Both the position numbers and the translations under genes were made by a program. DNA of 6,892 nt from positions 1 through 6,892 of the forward strand of contig JAHQVR010000156.1 of assembly GCA_019634245.1 (NCBI GenBank). Direction: 5' to 3'. The notes under the pieces are model-generated. The model was given only the letters and a program-made list of their open reading frames with translations. It was not told where the DNA came from and ran no database searches. The stretch is from Gammaproteobacteria bacterium (GTDB lineage: Bacteria; Pseudomonadota; Gammaproteobacteria; Granulosicoccales; Granulosicoccaceae). Shown one piece after another: positions 1 to 6,324 of the stretch; within the stretch, counting starts at the first letter, position 1; every line of letters begins with the position of its first letter.

Positions 1-1175
1 GGCAGGAACATAACCACCAATAGTATCAAAAAGGCGACGGATGCCAGGAACTGAAAGAGAACGCTGAAGCCCCAACGAGAGTGAATCCACGCAATCAGCG
101 GTACCGCTGACGCCATCACTGAAAAAGTCACCAAATACCGAAGCGCAAACGCACGGCTGCGCCACTCACTGCTGGCCAGTCGCCCCACTAGGACATCGTT
201 TATCGGTATCTGACCAAACACCGCCAGCATAAACCCGATCGAAGCCACTAATGCGGCCCAGCCGGAAAGCGGGATCATCAGACCAAAAAAAACGACCTGC
301 AATACGGCAACAGCACCAAATACCAGCTTTAATGGATACTTGTCGACTAAAACGCCAACCAATAGCTGCGCAAATGAAGCGACACTAAATACAACAAACG
401 CATACAGTCCGATATCCGTTGCATTCGATGCCAGAAATTCGAGGCGTTCATCGAATACCTTGGGTAATGCAAAGGTCGTGCTTTGAAACACCAATCCCCC
501 AAGCGCAGTGGTAATAAAAATTACTATCACCACGCGAATCACAGCCGAAGAAGGCAAGTGAGACAAGCTGTTCTCGCTACTTGAACGCACCGCAGCTGAC
601 TCAGGGCTAGCTATGCGACTGGCCTGCTCGTTCCTAAGAAACACTAAAAAAAGCAGCCCCAAGACGACTGAGAAAACACCCGAACCGATAAATGCCGATC
701 GCCAACCCACTGTGTCGATCAGAAAAGCTGTAACTAGCGCGGCACTGGCCACCCCCATATTGCCAAAAATTCCATTAATGGCGAGTCGTACGCCAGTGTT
801 GGATCGCCCCTCCACCACCATCGACAATCCGACCGGGTGATAAATAGCCGCAAAAACACCCACCAAAGCGAGTCCAACGCCTATTTGAAATGGCGAATGG
901 GAGAAACCAGAATAAATAGAACTTAACCCAATGCCAATAAAGAAAATCGCGATCATTCCATTACGGCTCCACCTATCCGCCAGCCAACCTGCTGGAATGG
1001 CGCAAACACCGAAAGCGATAAAACCGGGCGTGGCATACGGGATAAGTTCTGAATAACTTAGTCCCCATTCACGACTGAGTCGCAGTGCCGCAGCGGTTGC
1101 AAAGATCAACATAAAAAAGTGATCGAGGAAATGCCCGATATTCAAAAAAGCAAAACGGATCTCCGAGTGCGACAT
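1..1175 (-). CDS. MFS transporter, Fsr-like (3' end cut by window edge)
   Basis: This is a major facilitator superfamily inner-membrane transporter, read by hand as an open frame from ATG at 1175 to the left edge: 391 full codons plus a proline implied by the final CC. The N-terminal half carries the loop 2-3 signature GWLADRWSR at about residues 63-71. A degenerate second copy, LLVGVLVDKY, lies at about 271-280 after a hydrophilic central loop (about 181-212). The YHPVG motif (112-116) and the GNMGVASAALVTAFLIDTVGWR-type helix 5 region (about 139-159, quoted only in outline) resemble the fosmidomycin-resistance (Fsr) branch rather than classical sugar permeases. Families of this type are about 400 residues, so only a short C-terminus is missing. 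The frame is closed by TAA four codons before the ATG; no strong ribosome site is seen, so translation may be coupled to xylA, whose stop is 33 nt upstream. The substrate is unknown; sugar or metabolite export is only inferred from context. Confidence 0.88.
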   Translation of the reverse strand, partial: MSHSEIRFAFLNIGHFLDHFFMLIFATAAALRLSREWGLSYSELIPYATPGFIAFGVCAIPAGWLADRWSRNGMIAIFFIGIGLSSIYSGFSHSPFQIGVGLALVGVFAAIYHPVGLSMVVEGRSNTGVRLAINGIFGNMGVASAALVTAFLIDTVGWRSAFIGSGVFSVVLGLLFLVFLRNEQASRIASPESAAVRSSSENSLSHLPSSAVIRVVIVIFITTALGGLVFQSTTFALPKVFDERLEFLASNATDIGLYAFVVFSVASFAQLLVGVLVDKYPLKLVFGAVAVLQVVFFGLMIPLSGWAALVASIGFMLAVFGQIPINDVLVGRLASSEWRSRAFALRYLVTFSVMASAVPLIAWIHSRWGFSVLFQFLASVAFLILLVVMFL

Positions 1176-1208
1176 GATCAACCGTTAAGTTTTTTTGCAA
1201 ACCATTGA

Positions 1209-2534
1209 TCAGACAAATCGATTAATCGTATTTTCCAGCCACTCTTGTCGTCCAGATGTTGGAGTTGGGTTGATATTATCAGTTACCACACGTTCGGCTA
1301 TTTGCTCTAAGGAAGTAGCTCCAGTTAGTAAGTCGGCGCCGAACGGGCTTTGCCAAGACTCATAGCGTTTGTCAACAAAAGTATCTAACGTACCGTCCTC
1401 AATGAGGTTCACCGCAGCCAATAAGCCGCGGGCACAACAGTCCATACCGCCAATATGAGCCATTAAAAGATCATCCGGTTCAATCGACTGGCGACGTAAT
1501 TTCGCATCAAAATTAGTTCCACCGGTATCAAAACCACCCGCGCGAAGAATCTGATAATAGGCCAATGCCATTTCAGGAACGTTATTCGGGAATTGATCGG
1601 TATCCCAACCCGATTGATAGTCATTTCGATTCATGTCTATCGAGCCAAAAATCCCTAGCGCTGAAGCCAGAGCCAGCTCATGTTCAAAGGTATGTCCTGC
1701 GAGAATGGCGTGCCCTTGTTCGATATTAACTTTAACTTCTTTTTCGAGTCCGTATTTTTTCAAGAATCCATACACAGTGCCAACGTCGTAGTCGTACTGA
1801 TGTTTAGTGGGCTCTTGAGGTTTGGGCTCAATCAAAATTGTGCCGTCAAACCCAATTTTGTGCTTGTACTCCACCACCAAGTTTAAAAATCTACCCAGTT
1901 GGTCCAGCTCCTTGTCCATGCGCGTGTTTAGCAAGGTCTCATAGCCTTCCCTGCCCCCCCACAACACATAGTTCTCACCACCGAGTTTGTGTGTGGCATC
2001 AATGCACGTTTTCACAGTGGCTGCAGCAAACGCAAAGACTTCAGCATCGGGATTAGTGGCGGCGCCTGACATATAGCGTCGATGCGAAAACAAATTCGCG
2101 GTTCCCCACAGCAGCTTAATTCCCGACGTCGACATCTTTTCACCAAAATAATCGACAATTTCCTCTAGGTTGGCGGTGTTCTCCGCAAAATTAGTCCCTT
2201 CAGGCCGTACATCCGCATCATGGAAACAAAAATACGGCACGCCTAAAAGTTTGAACATCTCAAACGCCACATCAGCCTTTAGTTTGGCATTAGACATCGC
2301 ATCACCAGAACCAAACTCGTCAAACCAGGGTCGTTCAAACGTCAAACCCCCAAACGGATCGTTACCTGGCCAAACAAAATTGTGCCAGTAACAAACGGCA
2401 AATCTGAGGTGATCCTCCATACGCTTGCCGGCTACCAATTGATCCGGCTGGTAATAGCGAAATGCTAACGGATTTGACGACTCTGGTCCTTCAAACGGTA
2501 TGGAGGAGATGTCTTTGAAAAAGCCCGTACTCAT
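1209..2534 (-). CDS. xylA: Xylose isomerase, class II
   Basis: Cytoplasmic D-xylose to D-xylulose isomerase (also acts on glucose in this family), the first step of the isomerase route of xylose use. At 441 residues with an N-terminal extension it fits class II enzymes. Visible active-site residues are H105 and D108 in FHDAD, E236 and K238 in [10 protein letters not shown]272 and H275 in IEQGH, D300, D311 and D313 in GWDTDQF, and D343 in NFDAK. They sit at a constant offset of four from the E. coli enzyme as I recall it, so the protein should be active. The C-terminus [15 protein letters not shown] is typical. The ATG at 2534 is supported by AGAGAG (2547-2542), 7 nt upstream. It lies 80 nt after a VOC gene and 33 nt before an MFS gene on the same strand. 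No xylulokinase gene is present in the window. Confidence 0.97.
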   Translation of the reverse strand: MSTGFFKDISSIPFEGPESSNPLAFRYYQPDQLVAGKRMEDHLRFAVCYWHNFVWPGNDPFGGLTFERPWFDEFGSGDAMSNAKLKADVAFEMFKLLGVPYFCFHDADVRPEGTNFAENTANLEEIVDYFGEKMSTSGIKLLWGTANLFSHRRYMSGAATNPDAEVFAFAAATVKTCIDATHKLGGENYVLWGGREGYETLLNTRMDKELDQLGRFLNLVVEYKHKIGFDGTILIEPKPQEPTKHQYDYDVGTVYGFLKKYGLEKEVKVNIEQGHAILAGHTFEHELALASALGIFGSIDMNRNDYQSGWDTDQFPNNVPEMALAYYQILRAGGFDTGGTNFDAKLRRQSIEPDDLLMAHIGGMDCCARGLLAAVNLIEDGTLDTFVDKRYESWQSPFGADLLTGATSLEQIAERVVTDNINPTPTSGRQEWLENTINRFV

Positions 2535-2541
2535 GGTGTAA

Positions 2542-2547
2542 CTCTCT
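2542..2547 (-). promoter_or_regulatory. Ribosome binding site of xylA
   Basis: The minus strand reads AGAGAG 7 nt before the xylA ATG. It is a reasonable Shine-Dalgarno match and supports the chosen start. Confidence 0.55.
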
Positions 2548-2555
2548 AGTTTAAT

Positions 2556-2582
2556 GTGGCACGCTACCGCTCAATGTACCAC
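2556..2582. repeat. Inverted repeat upstream of xylA, candidate operator
   Basis: GTGGCAC (2556-2562) and GTACCAC (2576-2582) form an inverted repeat with 7-nt arms, one mismatch and a 13-nt spacer. Arm centres are 20 nt apart, about two helical turns, which suits a dimeric repressor. It lies 22-48 nt upstream of the xylA start in the 80-nt gap after the VOC gene. It could instead be a weak RNA hairpin (the mismatch is a G:U pair in the minus-strand transcript). No regulator gene is visible, and no convincing promoter was found in the same gap. Confidence 0.3.
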
Positions 2583-2614
2583 CTTGCGGGGCGTTGGAAC
2601 ACCAGCATTGCCGA

Positions 2615-3010
2615 TTAGATCGACTGTTTGAACTGTATGACATTTCCCTCAGGATCGCAGCCATCCAGCACCAGAGCACCTGGAATAGTCCATGCGGATT
2701 CTCTCGGTTTTAAGTGTCCACCCAATTTTTCAGCCATTTTTCCAGCGACCTCTAAATCTTTCACCCAGAACACGGGTTTGATCGCACATACCGAGCGTTC
2801 AACAGGTGGAACAGAGAGGTCAATTGAATCTGCGACTTTCTTCGGTATGGCATGAATTACCAGTTCCACCCCATCATCTACAAGCACAGCATGAGAGTCT
2901 TCCGATTCACTCACGGACAGATCCAGCACGCATCTGTAAAACTCAATCAGGTGAGCGGTGTTTTTGGCAAACAGCACCATTCCCATGGACGCAGTATGAG
3001 GCTTCGACAT
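2615..3010 (-). CDS. VOC (glyoxalase/bleomycin-resistance fold) protein
   Basis: A small cytoplasmic protein of 131 residues with the vicinal-oxygen-chelate pattern. An N-terminal beta-alpha-beta unit contains the family-like LIEFYRCVLDLSV (21-33). A second unit starts at IKPVFWVKDLEVAGKMAEKLG (about 77-97, outline only) and ends in the typical DPEGNVIQFKQ (119-129). Positions that bind metal in glyoxalase I-like members look replaced: the first strand MGMVLFAKN has no His/Gln ligand and the final strand has Q126 where Glu is usual. H53 in ELVIHAI could be a residual ligand. This favours a binding or divergent role over glyoxalase I, but the true function is unknown. The ATG at 3010 has only a weak upstream GAAG. 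It is upstream of xylA in the same orientation, so it may head the operon. Confidence 0.8.
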   Translation of the reverse strand: MSKPHTASMGMVLFAKNTAHLIEFYRCVLDLSVSESEDSHAVLVDDGVELVIHAIPKKVADSIDLSVPPVERSVCAIKPVFWVKDLEVAGKMAEKLGGHLKPRESAWTIPGALVLDGCDPEGNVIQFKQSI

Positions 3011-3294
3011 AAAGATGCTTCAAAATTCCCCGAGGACTGGAGATGGGTTATACGCAGAAATCAAACTGGAATCTATAGCATCACCCCCAACCCGGATCGA
3101 CCCTAAGCCCCGACACACCATGGAGGTGCTGCCAGCGGCTAAAGCAGGTGCTCGGCATAGACCTTCTAACACTCGTACATCCGGCCAGCTTAGAATCGAC
3201 ACTCAGCACAGACACAGAGCGAAATCACGCTCAACCGCTTGAGCCGGTACTCAGCCGCCTTCCGAATGCCATTTTAGAATCTTGCAGATACGAT

Positions 3295-3312
3295 TGTGCA
3301 AACAATGTGAAA
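3295..3312 (+). promoter_or_regulatory. Candidate response-regulator site A
   Basis: TGTGCAAACAATGTGAAA. The two TGTG elements start 11 nt apart (3295 and 3306), the direct-repeat spacing typical of OmpR/PhoB-family regulators. It ends 144 nt before the kinase ATG. It matches site B at 3387 in the pattern TGTGCAAA-N3-TGTG-RAAA. Binding by the adjacent BaeR-like protein is inferred. Confidence 0.42.
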
Positions 3313-3386
3313 GTATTCAATACCTGGTCTGAAGCCCTGATATCACCCCCATGTTGTTTTATGTTGGATTACATCAGTCCTTGATC

Positions 3387-3405
3387 TGTGCAAAAACTGT
3401 GGAAA
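3387..3405 (+). promoter_or_regulatory. Candidate response-regulator site B
   Basis: TGTGCAAAAACTGTGGAAA. The TGTG elements start at 3387 and 3398, again 11 nt apart. The site ends 51 nt before the kinase ATG and lies upstream of the AT-rich TATGAAT (3435-3441), which could be the -10 element of an activated promoter. The predicted leader would be very short, so the promoter call itself is weak. Confidence 0.42.
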
Positions 3406-3456
3406 TGGCTGAAGCGGCGGTCACGCTGTGTCGCTATGAATATATAGTGAGAGAAA

Positions 3457-4902
3457 ATGCGACTTAAATACACACTATTTCTGGCTCTGTTATCCCTTAG
3501 CGCTCTGCTGATCGCCACCATGTATGCGTTTAACAGTTGGAATTTCAATCGCGGTTTCATCGATTATCTCAATGAGGTGGAATCGGAGAAGCTCGATACC
3601 TTGGCTGGATTGCTTGCTGATGAATATGCAACGACAGGTGGTTGGGTACGGGTTGCCAATAACGATCGCGTCTGGAACAGCTTTACTAGATTTCGTGCTC
3701 CGAATGAACAAACTATTGCCACCGGTTCAACGAGAAAAAAACCCAAAAAAAGCCGAGATGATGCCGACAAGAAACCGGGTTCTCGCCGAGATGGTCCTCC
3801 TCGTAATGGCGGTGAATTGAGAGTAATTCTGGCTGATGCGTCCAAGACGATTGTTAGAGGCCCTGCTCGCCTGCCCAGTGACGTGGTCTGGCGCCCCATT
3901 GATGTTGAAGACAATACGGTGGGTTATCTTGGCTCTATACCTCGCCGAGAACTCTCTGGCACTATGGATCGTGTATTCGCCGCACAGCAGACACAAGGAC
4001 TGGGTTACGCAGCCATTGCCCTAACAGGGCTTTCAGCGCTCCTTGCCGCGATTTTGAGTACGCATTTAGTTAAACCGATCGTCACCATCAAACACGCCGT
4101 CAGCAGCATTCGATCAGGAGACTTTAAGCATAGGATAGTCACCTCTAGAAAAGATGAGCTGGGAGATTTGGCAAATGACATCAATCATATGGCCTTATCT
4201 CTTGAGAAAAATCAAAAAGCCCGGCAACAATGGATCGCTGAAATTTCCCATGAATTGCGTACGCCGGTGGCCGTTTTACGTGGAGAGATCGAGGCAATAC
4301 AAGATGGCGTCAAAGAGTTAAACCATGAAGCCGTCGAATCGCTGCACAGTGAGACTCTTCGATTATCCAGACTGATCAACGATTTGCACGATTTGTCCTC
4401 ATCCGATATTGGCTCGCTGAACTATCGGATGGATAGCGTCGATATAGCCGCGCTGATTCGTTCAAGAGTCCAAGCCGCAGACGCCGCAAAAAATGGTAAG
4501 GAAATTTCGATGACTGTGAATGTCACTGACTCTGACCTCAAGGTATTCGGTGATGAACAGAGACTGGCACAGTTGTTTGACAATCTCGTACAAAATTCAC
4601 TTCGCTACACTCACTCCGGTGGCGAAATCAGCATAAACATTGGTAAAAAAGACAATGATATCCAGGTAGTTTGGTCAGATTCTTCTCCAGGTGTCACCGA
4701 TGAACAGCTGCCTAGATTATTCGAAACTCTTTATCGCACCGAGGAATCACGTAATCGCGAATCAGGTGGTTCCGGGCTTGGACTTGCGATCGTCAAAAAG
4801 ATTGTGGATGCACATCAGGGGTCGATACTGGCAGATCATTCTCCCAAAGGAGGGCTGACTCTTGATATCAGGCTACCGCAACCTAACAGGGGTTCAACAT
4901 GA
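3457..4902 (+). CDS. baeS: BaeS-like sensor histidine kinase
   Basis: Inner-membrane sensor kinase, 481 residues (E. coli BaeS is about 467). Order: TM1 about 5-27; periplasmic sensor part about 28-181; TM2 about 182-204; HAMP about 205-257; dimerisation/phosphoacceptor domain with H265 in WIAEISHELRTPVAVLRGE; ATPase domain about 362-475. The N box is N376-LVQ-N380, the G1-like DSSPGV is at 408-413, the F region is LFETLYR, and the G2 motif GGSGLGLAI is at 437-445. A DSxPGV variant of G1 is, as I recall, also normal in E. coli BaeS, so it is not a defect. BaeS senses envelope stress and phosphorylates BaeR. Odd here is residues 92-119 of the periplasmic part, with 11 Lys/Arg against 4 Asp. 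The DNA coding for it contains two A7 runs. The start has GAGAG just upstream. It overlaps the regulator gene by 4 nt. Confidence 0.94.
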   Translation: MRLKYTLFLALLSLSALLIATMYAFNSWNFNRGFIDYLNEVESEKLDTLAGLLADEYATTGGWVRVANNDRVWNSFTRFRAPNEQTIATGSTRKKPKKSRDDADKKPGSRRDGPPRNGGELRVILADASKTIVRGPARLPSDVVWRPIDVEDNTVGYLGSIPRRELSGTMDRVFAAQQTQGLGYAAIALTGLSALLAAILSTHLVKPIVTIKHAVSSIRSGDFKHRIVTSRKDELGDLANDINHMALSLEKNQKARQQWIAEISHELRTPVAVLRGEIEAIQDGVKELNHEAVESLHSETLRLSRLINDLHDLSSSDIGSLNYRMDSVDIAALIRSRVQAADAAKNGKEISMTVNVTDSDLKVFGDEQRLAQLFDNLVQNSLRYTHSGGEISINIGKKDNDIQVVWSDSSPGVTDEQLPRLFETLYRTEESRNRESGGSGLGLAIVKKIVDAHQGSILADHSPKGGLTLDIRLPQPNRGST

Positions 4903-5576
4903 GAATTGCCATTGTTGAGGACGAACAGAAGCTGGCCCAAGTGCTCAAAGACTATCTTTCTAAAGAAAATTTTCAGTCAGACATATACCCCGATGGCAAA
5001 GAGGCACTCGAGAAACTTATCGATTCTCCCCCTGACTTAGTGCTTTTAGACCTGATGCTGCCAAGCCTGGATGGGATGAGCCTTTGTAAGGAATTTCGTA
5101 CAGTGTCTGATGTTCCGGTTATTATGCTGACAGCACGCGTTGAAGAAATTGATCGGCTATTGGGTTTGGAAATTGGTGCCGATGACTATATTTGCAAACC
5201 CTACAGCCCAAGAGAAGTGGTTGCCCGTGTCAAAGCCGTACTGCGTAGAACACATGCCACACAATCTCCAGAAATTTTAGATGAATTTTCATTGGATGAA
5301 AATACGGCTCGAGTAACGATAAAAGGCGATAGCTGTGACTTAACAGCGGTTGAGCTAAAGCTGCTAAAGGCAATGGTTGATAGCCCCGGAAGAATTTTTA
5401 ACCGCACCCAATTGATGAATCGCATTTACAACGATAATCGGATAGTCAGCGACAGAACCATCGATAGCCATGTCAAAAAACTGCGCCAAAAACTTAAATC
5501 ATTGAATTCGGGCGTGGAATATGTTCATTCAGTCTACGGAATCGGCTACAAATTCGAAGCAGACACGAATTCATAA
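4899..5576 (+). CDS. baeR: BaeR-like response regulator, OmpR/PhoB family
   Basis: Cytoplasmic DNA-binding response regulator of 225 residues. The receiver domain (1-about 117) has E7/D8, phosphoacceptor D51 in LLDLMLP, T78 and K100. The stretch from EEIDRLLGLEIGADDYICK into PYSPREVVARVK (82-112) is nearly identical to E. coli BaeR as I recall it, which is the main reason for the name. The winged-helix output domain (about 127-220) has the recognition-helix region DRTIDSHVKKLRQKL (185-199) and the C-terminal hairpin VYGIGYKFEAD. The ATG lies inside the kinase stop (ATGA, 4 nt overlap), indicating translational coupling and kinase-first order as in E. coli baeSR. No terminator follows before the EF-hand gene, so read-through is possible. 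The likely DNA sites are the TGTGCAAW-N3-TGTG repeats in this window; the E. coli BaeR box was not recognised. Confidence 0.95.
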   Translation: MRIAIVEDEQKLAQVLKDYLSKENFQSDIYPDGKEALEKLIDSPPDLVLLDLMLPSLDGMSLCKEFRTVSDVPVIMLTARVEEIDRLLGLEIGADDYICKPYSPREVVARVKAVLRRTHATQSPEILDEFSLDENTARVTIKGDSCDLTAVELKLLKAMVDSPGRIFNRTQLMNRIYNDNRIVSDRTIDSHVKKLRQKLKSLNSGVEYVHSVYGIGYKFEADTNS

Positions 5577-5587
5577 TCCTTCAACAC

Positions 5588-5608
5588 TTTGCACACATTT
5601 ATTGCACA
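5588..5608 (-). promoter_or_regulatory. Candidate response-regulator site C, upstream of EF-hand gene
   Basis: Read on the minus strand from 5608: TGTGCAATAAATGTGTGC followed by AAA. TGTG starts at 5608 and 5597, 11 nt apart as in sites A and B, and a second TGTGCAAA overlaps it from 5595. On the plus strand TTTGCACA (5588-5595) is the exact reverse complement of the octamer in sites A and B; I found no other copy in the window. It ends 14 nt before the -10 candidate TAGAAT, so it covers the -35 region, the position expected for a class II activator site. Confidence 0.45.
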
Positions 5609-5622
5609 GTTTCAGCCGATTA

Positions 5623-5628
5623 TAGAAT
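5623..5628 (+). promoter_or_regulatory. Candidate -10 element for EF-hand gene
   Basis: TAGAAT matches five of six bases of TATAAT. There is no consensus -35; the region where it should lie is occupied by the TGTGCAA repeat, consistent with an activator-dependent promoter. The transcript would begin near 5635, giving a leader of about 50 nt. Confidence 0.4.
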
Positions 5629-5683
5629 TACGCCAAAGCGAAACAGTTCGCAATGGTCTAATTCACACTACCAGGTACTCAAT

Positions 5684-6163
5684 ATGAAACACAGTAAATT
5701 AAACACATGGTTAACTGTCACACCCATCGCATTAGGCAGCCTGTTGGCATTTAACGCCTTCGCCATAAGCGGAATCACATTGGTGGACTCTGATGGTGAT
5801 GGAGTTATTTCTGCAGAGGAAGTCACTGCGGCAAGAGAGGCCGCTAAGGCTATGAAGCTTGAGCAATTCGACACCAACGGTGATGGTGAATTGTCACGCG
5901 AGGAACGACGAGCAGCCAAAGACGCTCGCTATGATGAGCGGCTGGCCTTGTACGATGCAGACGGCGATGGGGAATTATCTCGGGAGGAACGTCGTGCAGC
6001 CAAAGACGCTCGCCGGGCCGAAATTGAAGCTCAGTTGGATGTTAACGGTGATGGCGAACTTTCCGACGAAGAGCTTGCTGGCTTTGAACAAGCCCGAGAA
6101 GAACGTCGTGATGGTCGTGGTGGAAAACGAGGTGGCAAAGGCGGACGTGGAAACGAGGTGTAA
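5684..6163 (+). CDS. Secreted protein with four EF-hands
   Basis: 159-residue exported, probably periplasmic, calcium-binding protein. A signal peptide covers residues 1-27, with a basic start, a hydrophobic core and an AFA cleavage site before I28. Four canonical EF loops follow with exact 28-residue spacing: D35-SDGDGVISAEE, D63-TNGDGELSREE, D91-ADGDGELSREE and D119-VNGDGELSDEE. All have acidic or Asn ligands at positions 1, 3 and 5 and Glu at position 12, so all four should bind Ca2+. Repeats 2 and 3 share SREERRAAKDAR exactly. By hand count the mature part has 35 acidic and 23 basic residues. The tail (138-159) is rich in Arg, Gly and Lys and may bind polyanions such as LPS or nucleic acid. 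AGG (5673-5675), 8 nt before the ATG, supports the start. Context 107 nt after a BaeR-like gene suggests an envelope-stress target; the precise role is not known. Confidence 0.9.
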   Translation: MKHSKLNTWLTVTPIALGSLLAFNAFAISGITLVDSDGDGVISAEEVTAAREAAKAMKLEQFDTNGDGELSREERRAAKDARYDERLALYDADGDGELSREERRAAKDARRAEIEAQLDVNGDGELSDEELAGFEQAREERRDGRGGKRGGKGGRGNEV

Positions 6164-6324
6164 CGCCTGCCAGATTGAGGACATCGCAGAACTGTTCGCA
6201 CGCCTTTAGCCGGTCCCCGTTTAGTGCAACAGTTCAAGACAAGTATGAGTCTTGAATTGTTGCACTGATTCGGAATATTGAAAAATCGGCTTAATCTGAT
6301 AGTCTGGTTTGCAGGCTTACTTCC
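6164..6324. other. Intergenic region between EF-hand and TfoX-domain genes
   Basis: 161 nt with no gene seen. It contains the long hairpin at 6221-6268. A weak promoter candidate for the next gene is TTGAAA (6278-6283) with the poor -10 GATAGT (6298-6303) at short spacing. Confidence 0.5.
6221..6268 (+). repeat. Long near-perfect inverted repeat (hairpin)
   Basis: Arms 6221-6240 and 6249-6268 pair over 20 bp around an 8-nt loop (AAGTATGA). The core is GTGCAACAGTTCAAGAC against GTCTTGAATTGTTGCAC. The two non-identical positions become G:U pairs in the plus-strand transcript but A:C mismatches in the minus-strand transcript, so the structure suits plus-strand RNA. The stem is AT-rich at its top and is not followed by a T run, so it is not a standard intrinsic terminator. 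It may stabilise the 3' end of the EF-hand mRNA, be processed by RNase III, or be a small dispersed palindromic element. Confidence 0.7.

Larger units (their letters stand above)
3011..3456. other. Divergent intergenic region (446 nt)
   Basis: This gap lies between the VOC gene (minus) and the sensor kinase (plus), so it should hold promoters for both directions. No convincing gene was found. The short open frames here (for example 3148-3384 plus and 3020-3202 minus) show no recognisable domain and overlap each other. Notable content is two copies of the TGTGCAAA-N3-TGTG motif (3295 and 3387), a small palindrome GCTCAA-CCGC-TTGAGC (3229-3244) and an AT-rich TATGAATATATAG (3435-3447) next to the kinase start. 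On the minus strand TATAAC (3052-3047) is a weak -10 candidate for the VOC gene without a good -35. Confidence 0.6.

Noticed and set aside
613..840. Plus-strand open frame of 75 codons
   Set aside because: It lies antisense to the MFS gene, whose minus-strand frame is open over the whole 1-1175 region and has clear family motifs.
3229..3244. Palindrome GCTCAA-CCGC-TTGAGC
   Set aside because: Six-base arms are expected by chance in a few hundred bases, no T run follows, and no second copy was seen.
3080..3351. Ten-base direct repeat ATCACCCCCA at 3080 and 3342
   Set aside because: Two copies 262 nt apart with no shared flanks or regular spacing; likely coincidence.
3020..3384. Short open frames in the divergent intergenic region (60 aa minus, 75 and 78 aa plus)
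   Set aside because: They overlap one another on both strands, have no recognisable domain, no good ribosome site and composition unlike the neighbouring genes.
3295..3405. CRP-type sites at the TGTG motifs
   Set aside because: CRP sites are inverted (TGTGA-N6-TCACA), whereas these are direct repeats with no TCACA half at the correct distance.
3457..4902. Kinase inactivated by an altered G1 box (DSSPGV instead of DxGxG)
   Set aside because: E. coli BaeS, as I recall it, carries a very similar DSxPGV and is active; the phosphoacceptor His, N box and G2 motif are intact.
5859..6209. 116-codon plus-strand frame over the EF-hand gene and 101-codon minus-strand frame at 6031-6336
   Set aside because: Both are shadows caused by the repeated codons of the EF-hand gene, which has a signal peptide and four intact calcium loops in its own frame.
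6221..6268. Intrinsic terminator after the EF-hand gene
   Set aside because: The stem is long, but no T tract follows on the plus strand; kept as a hairpin of unknown role.
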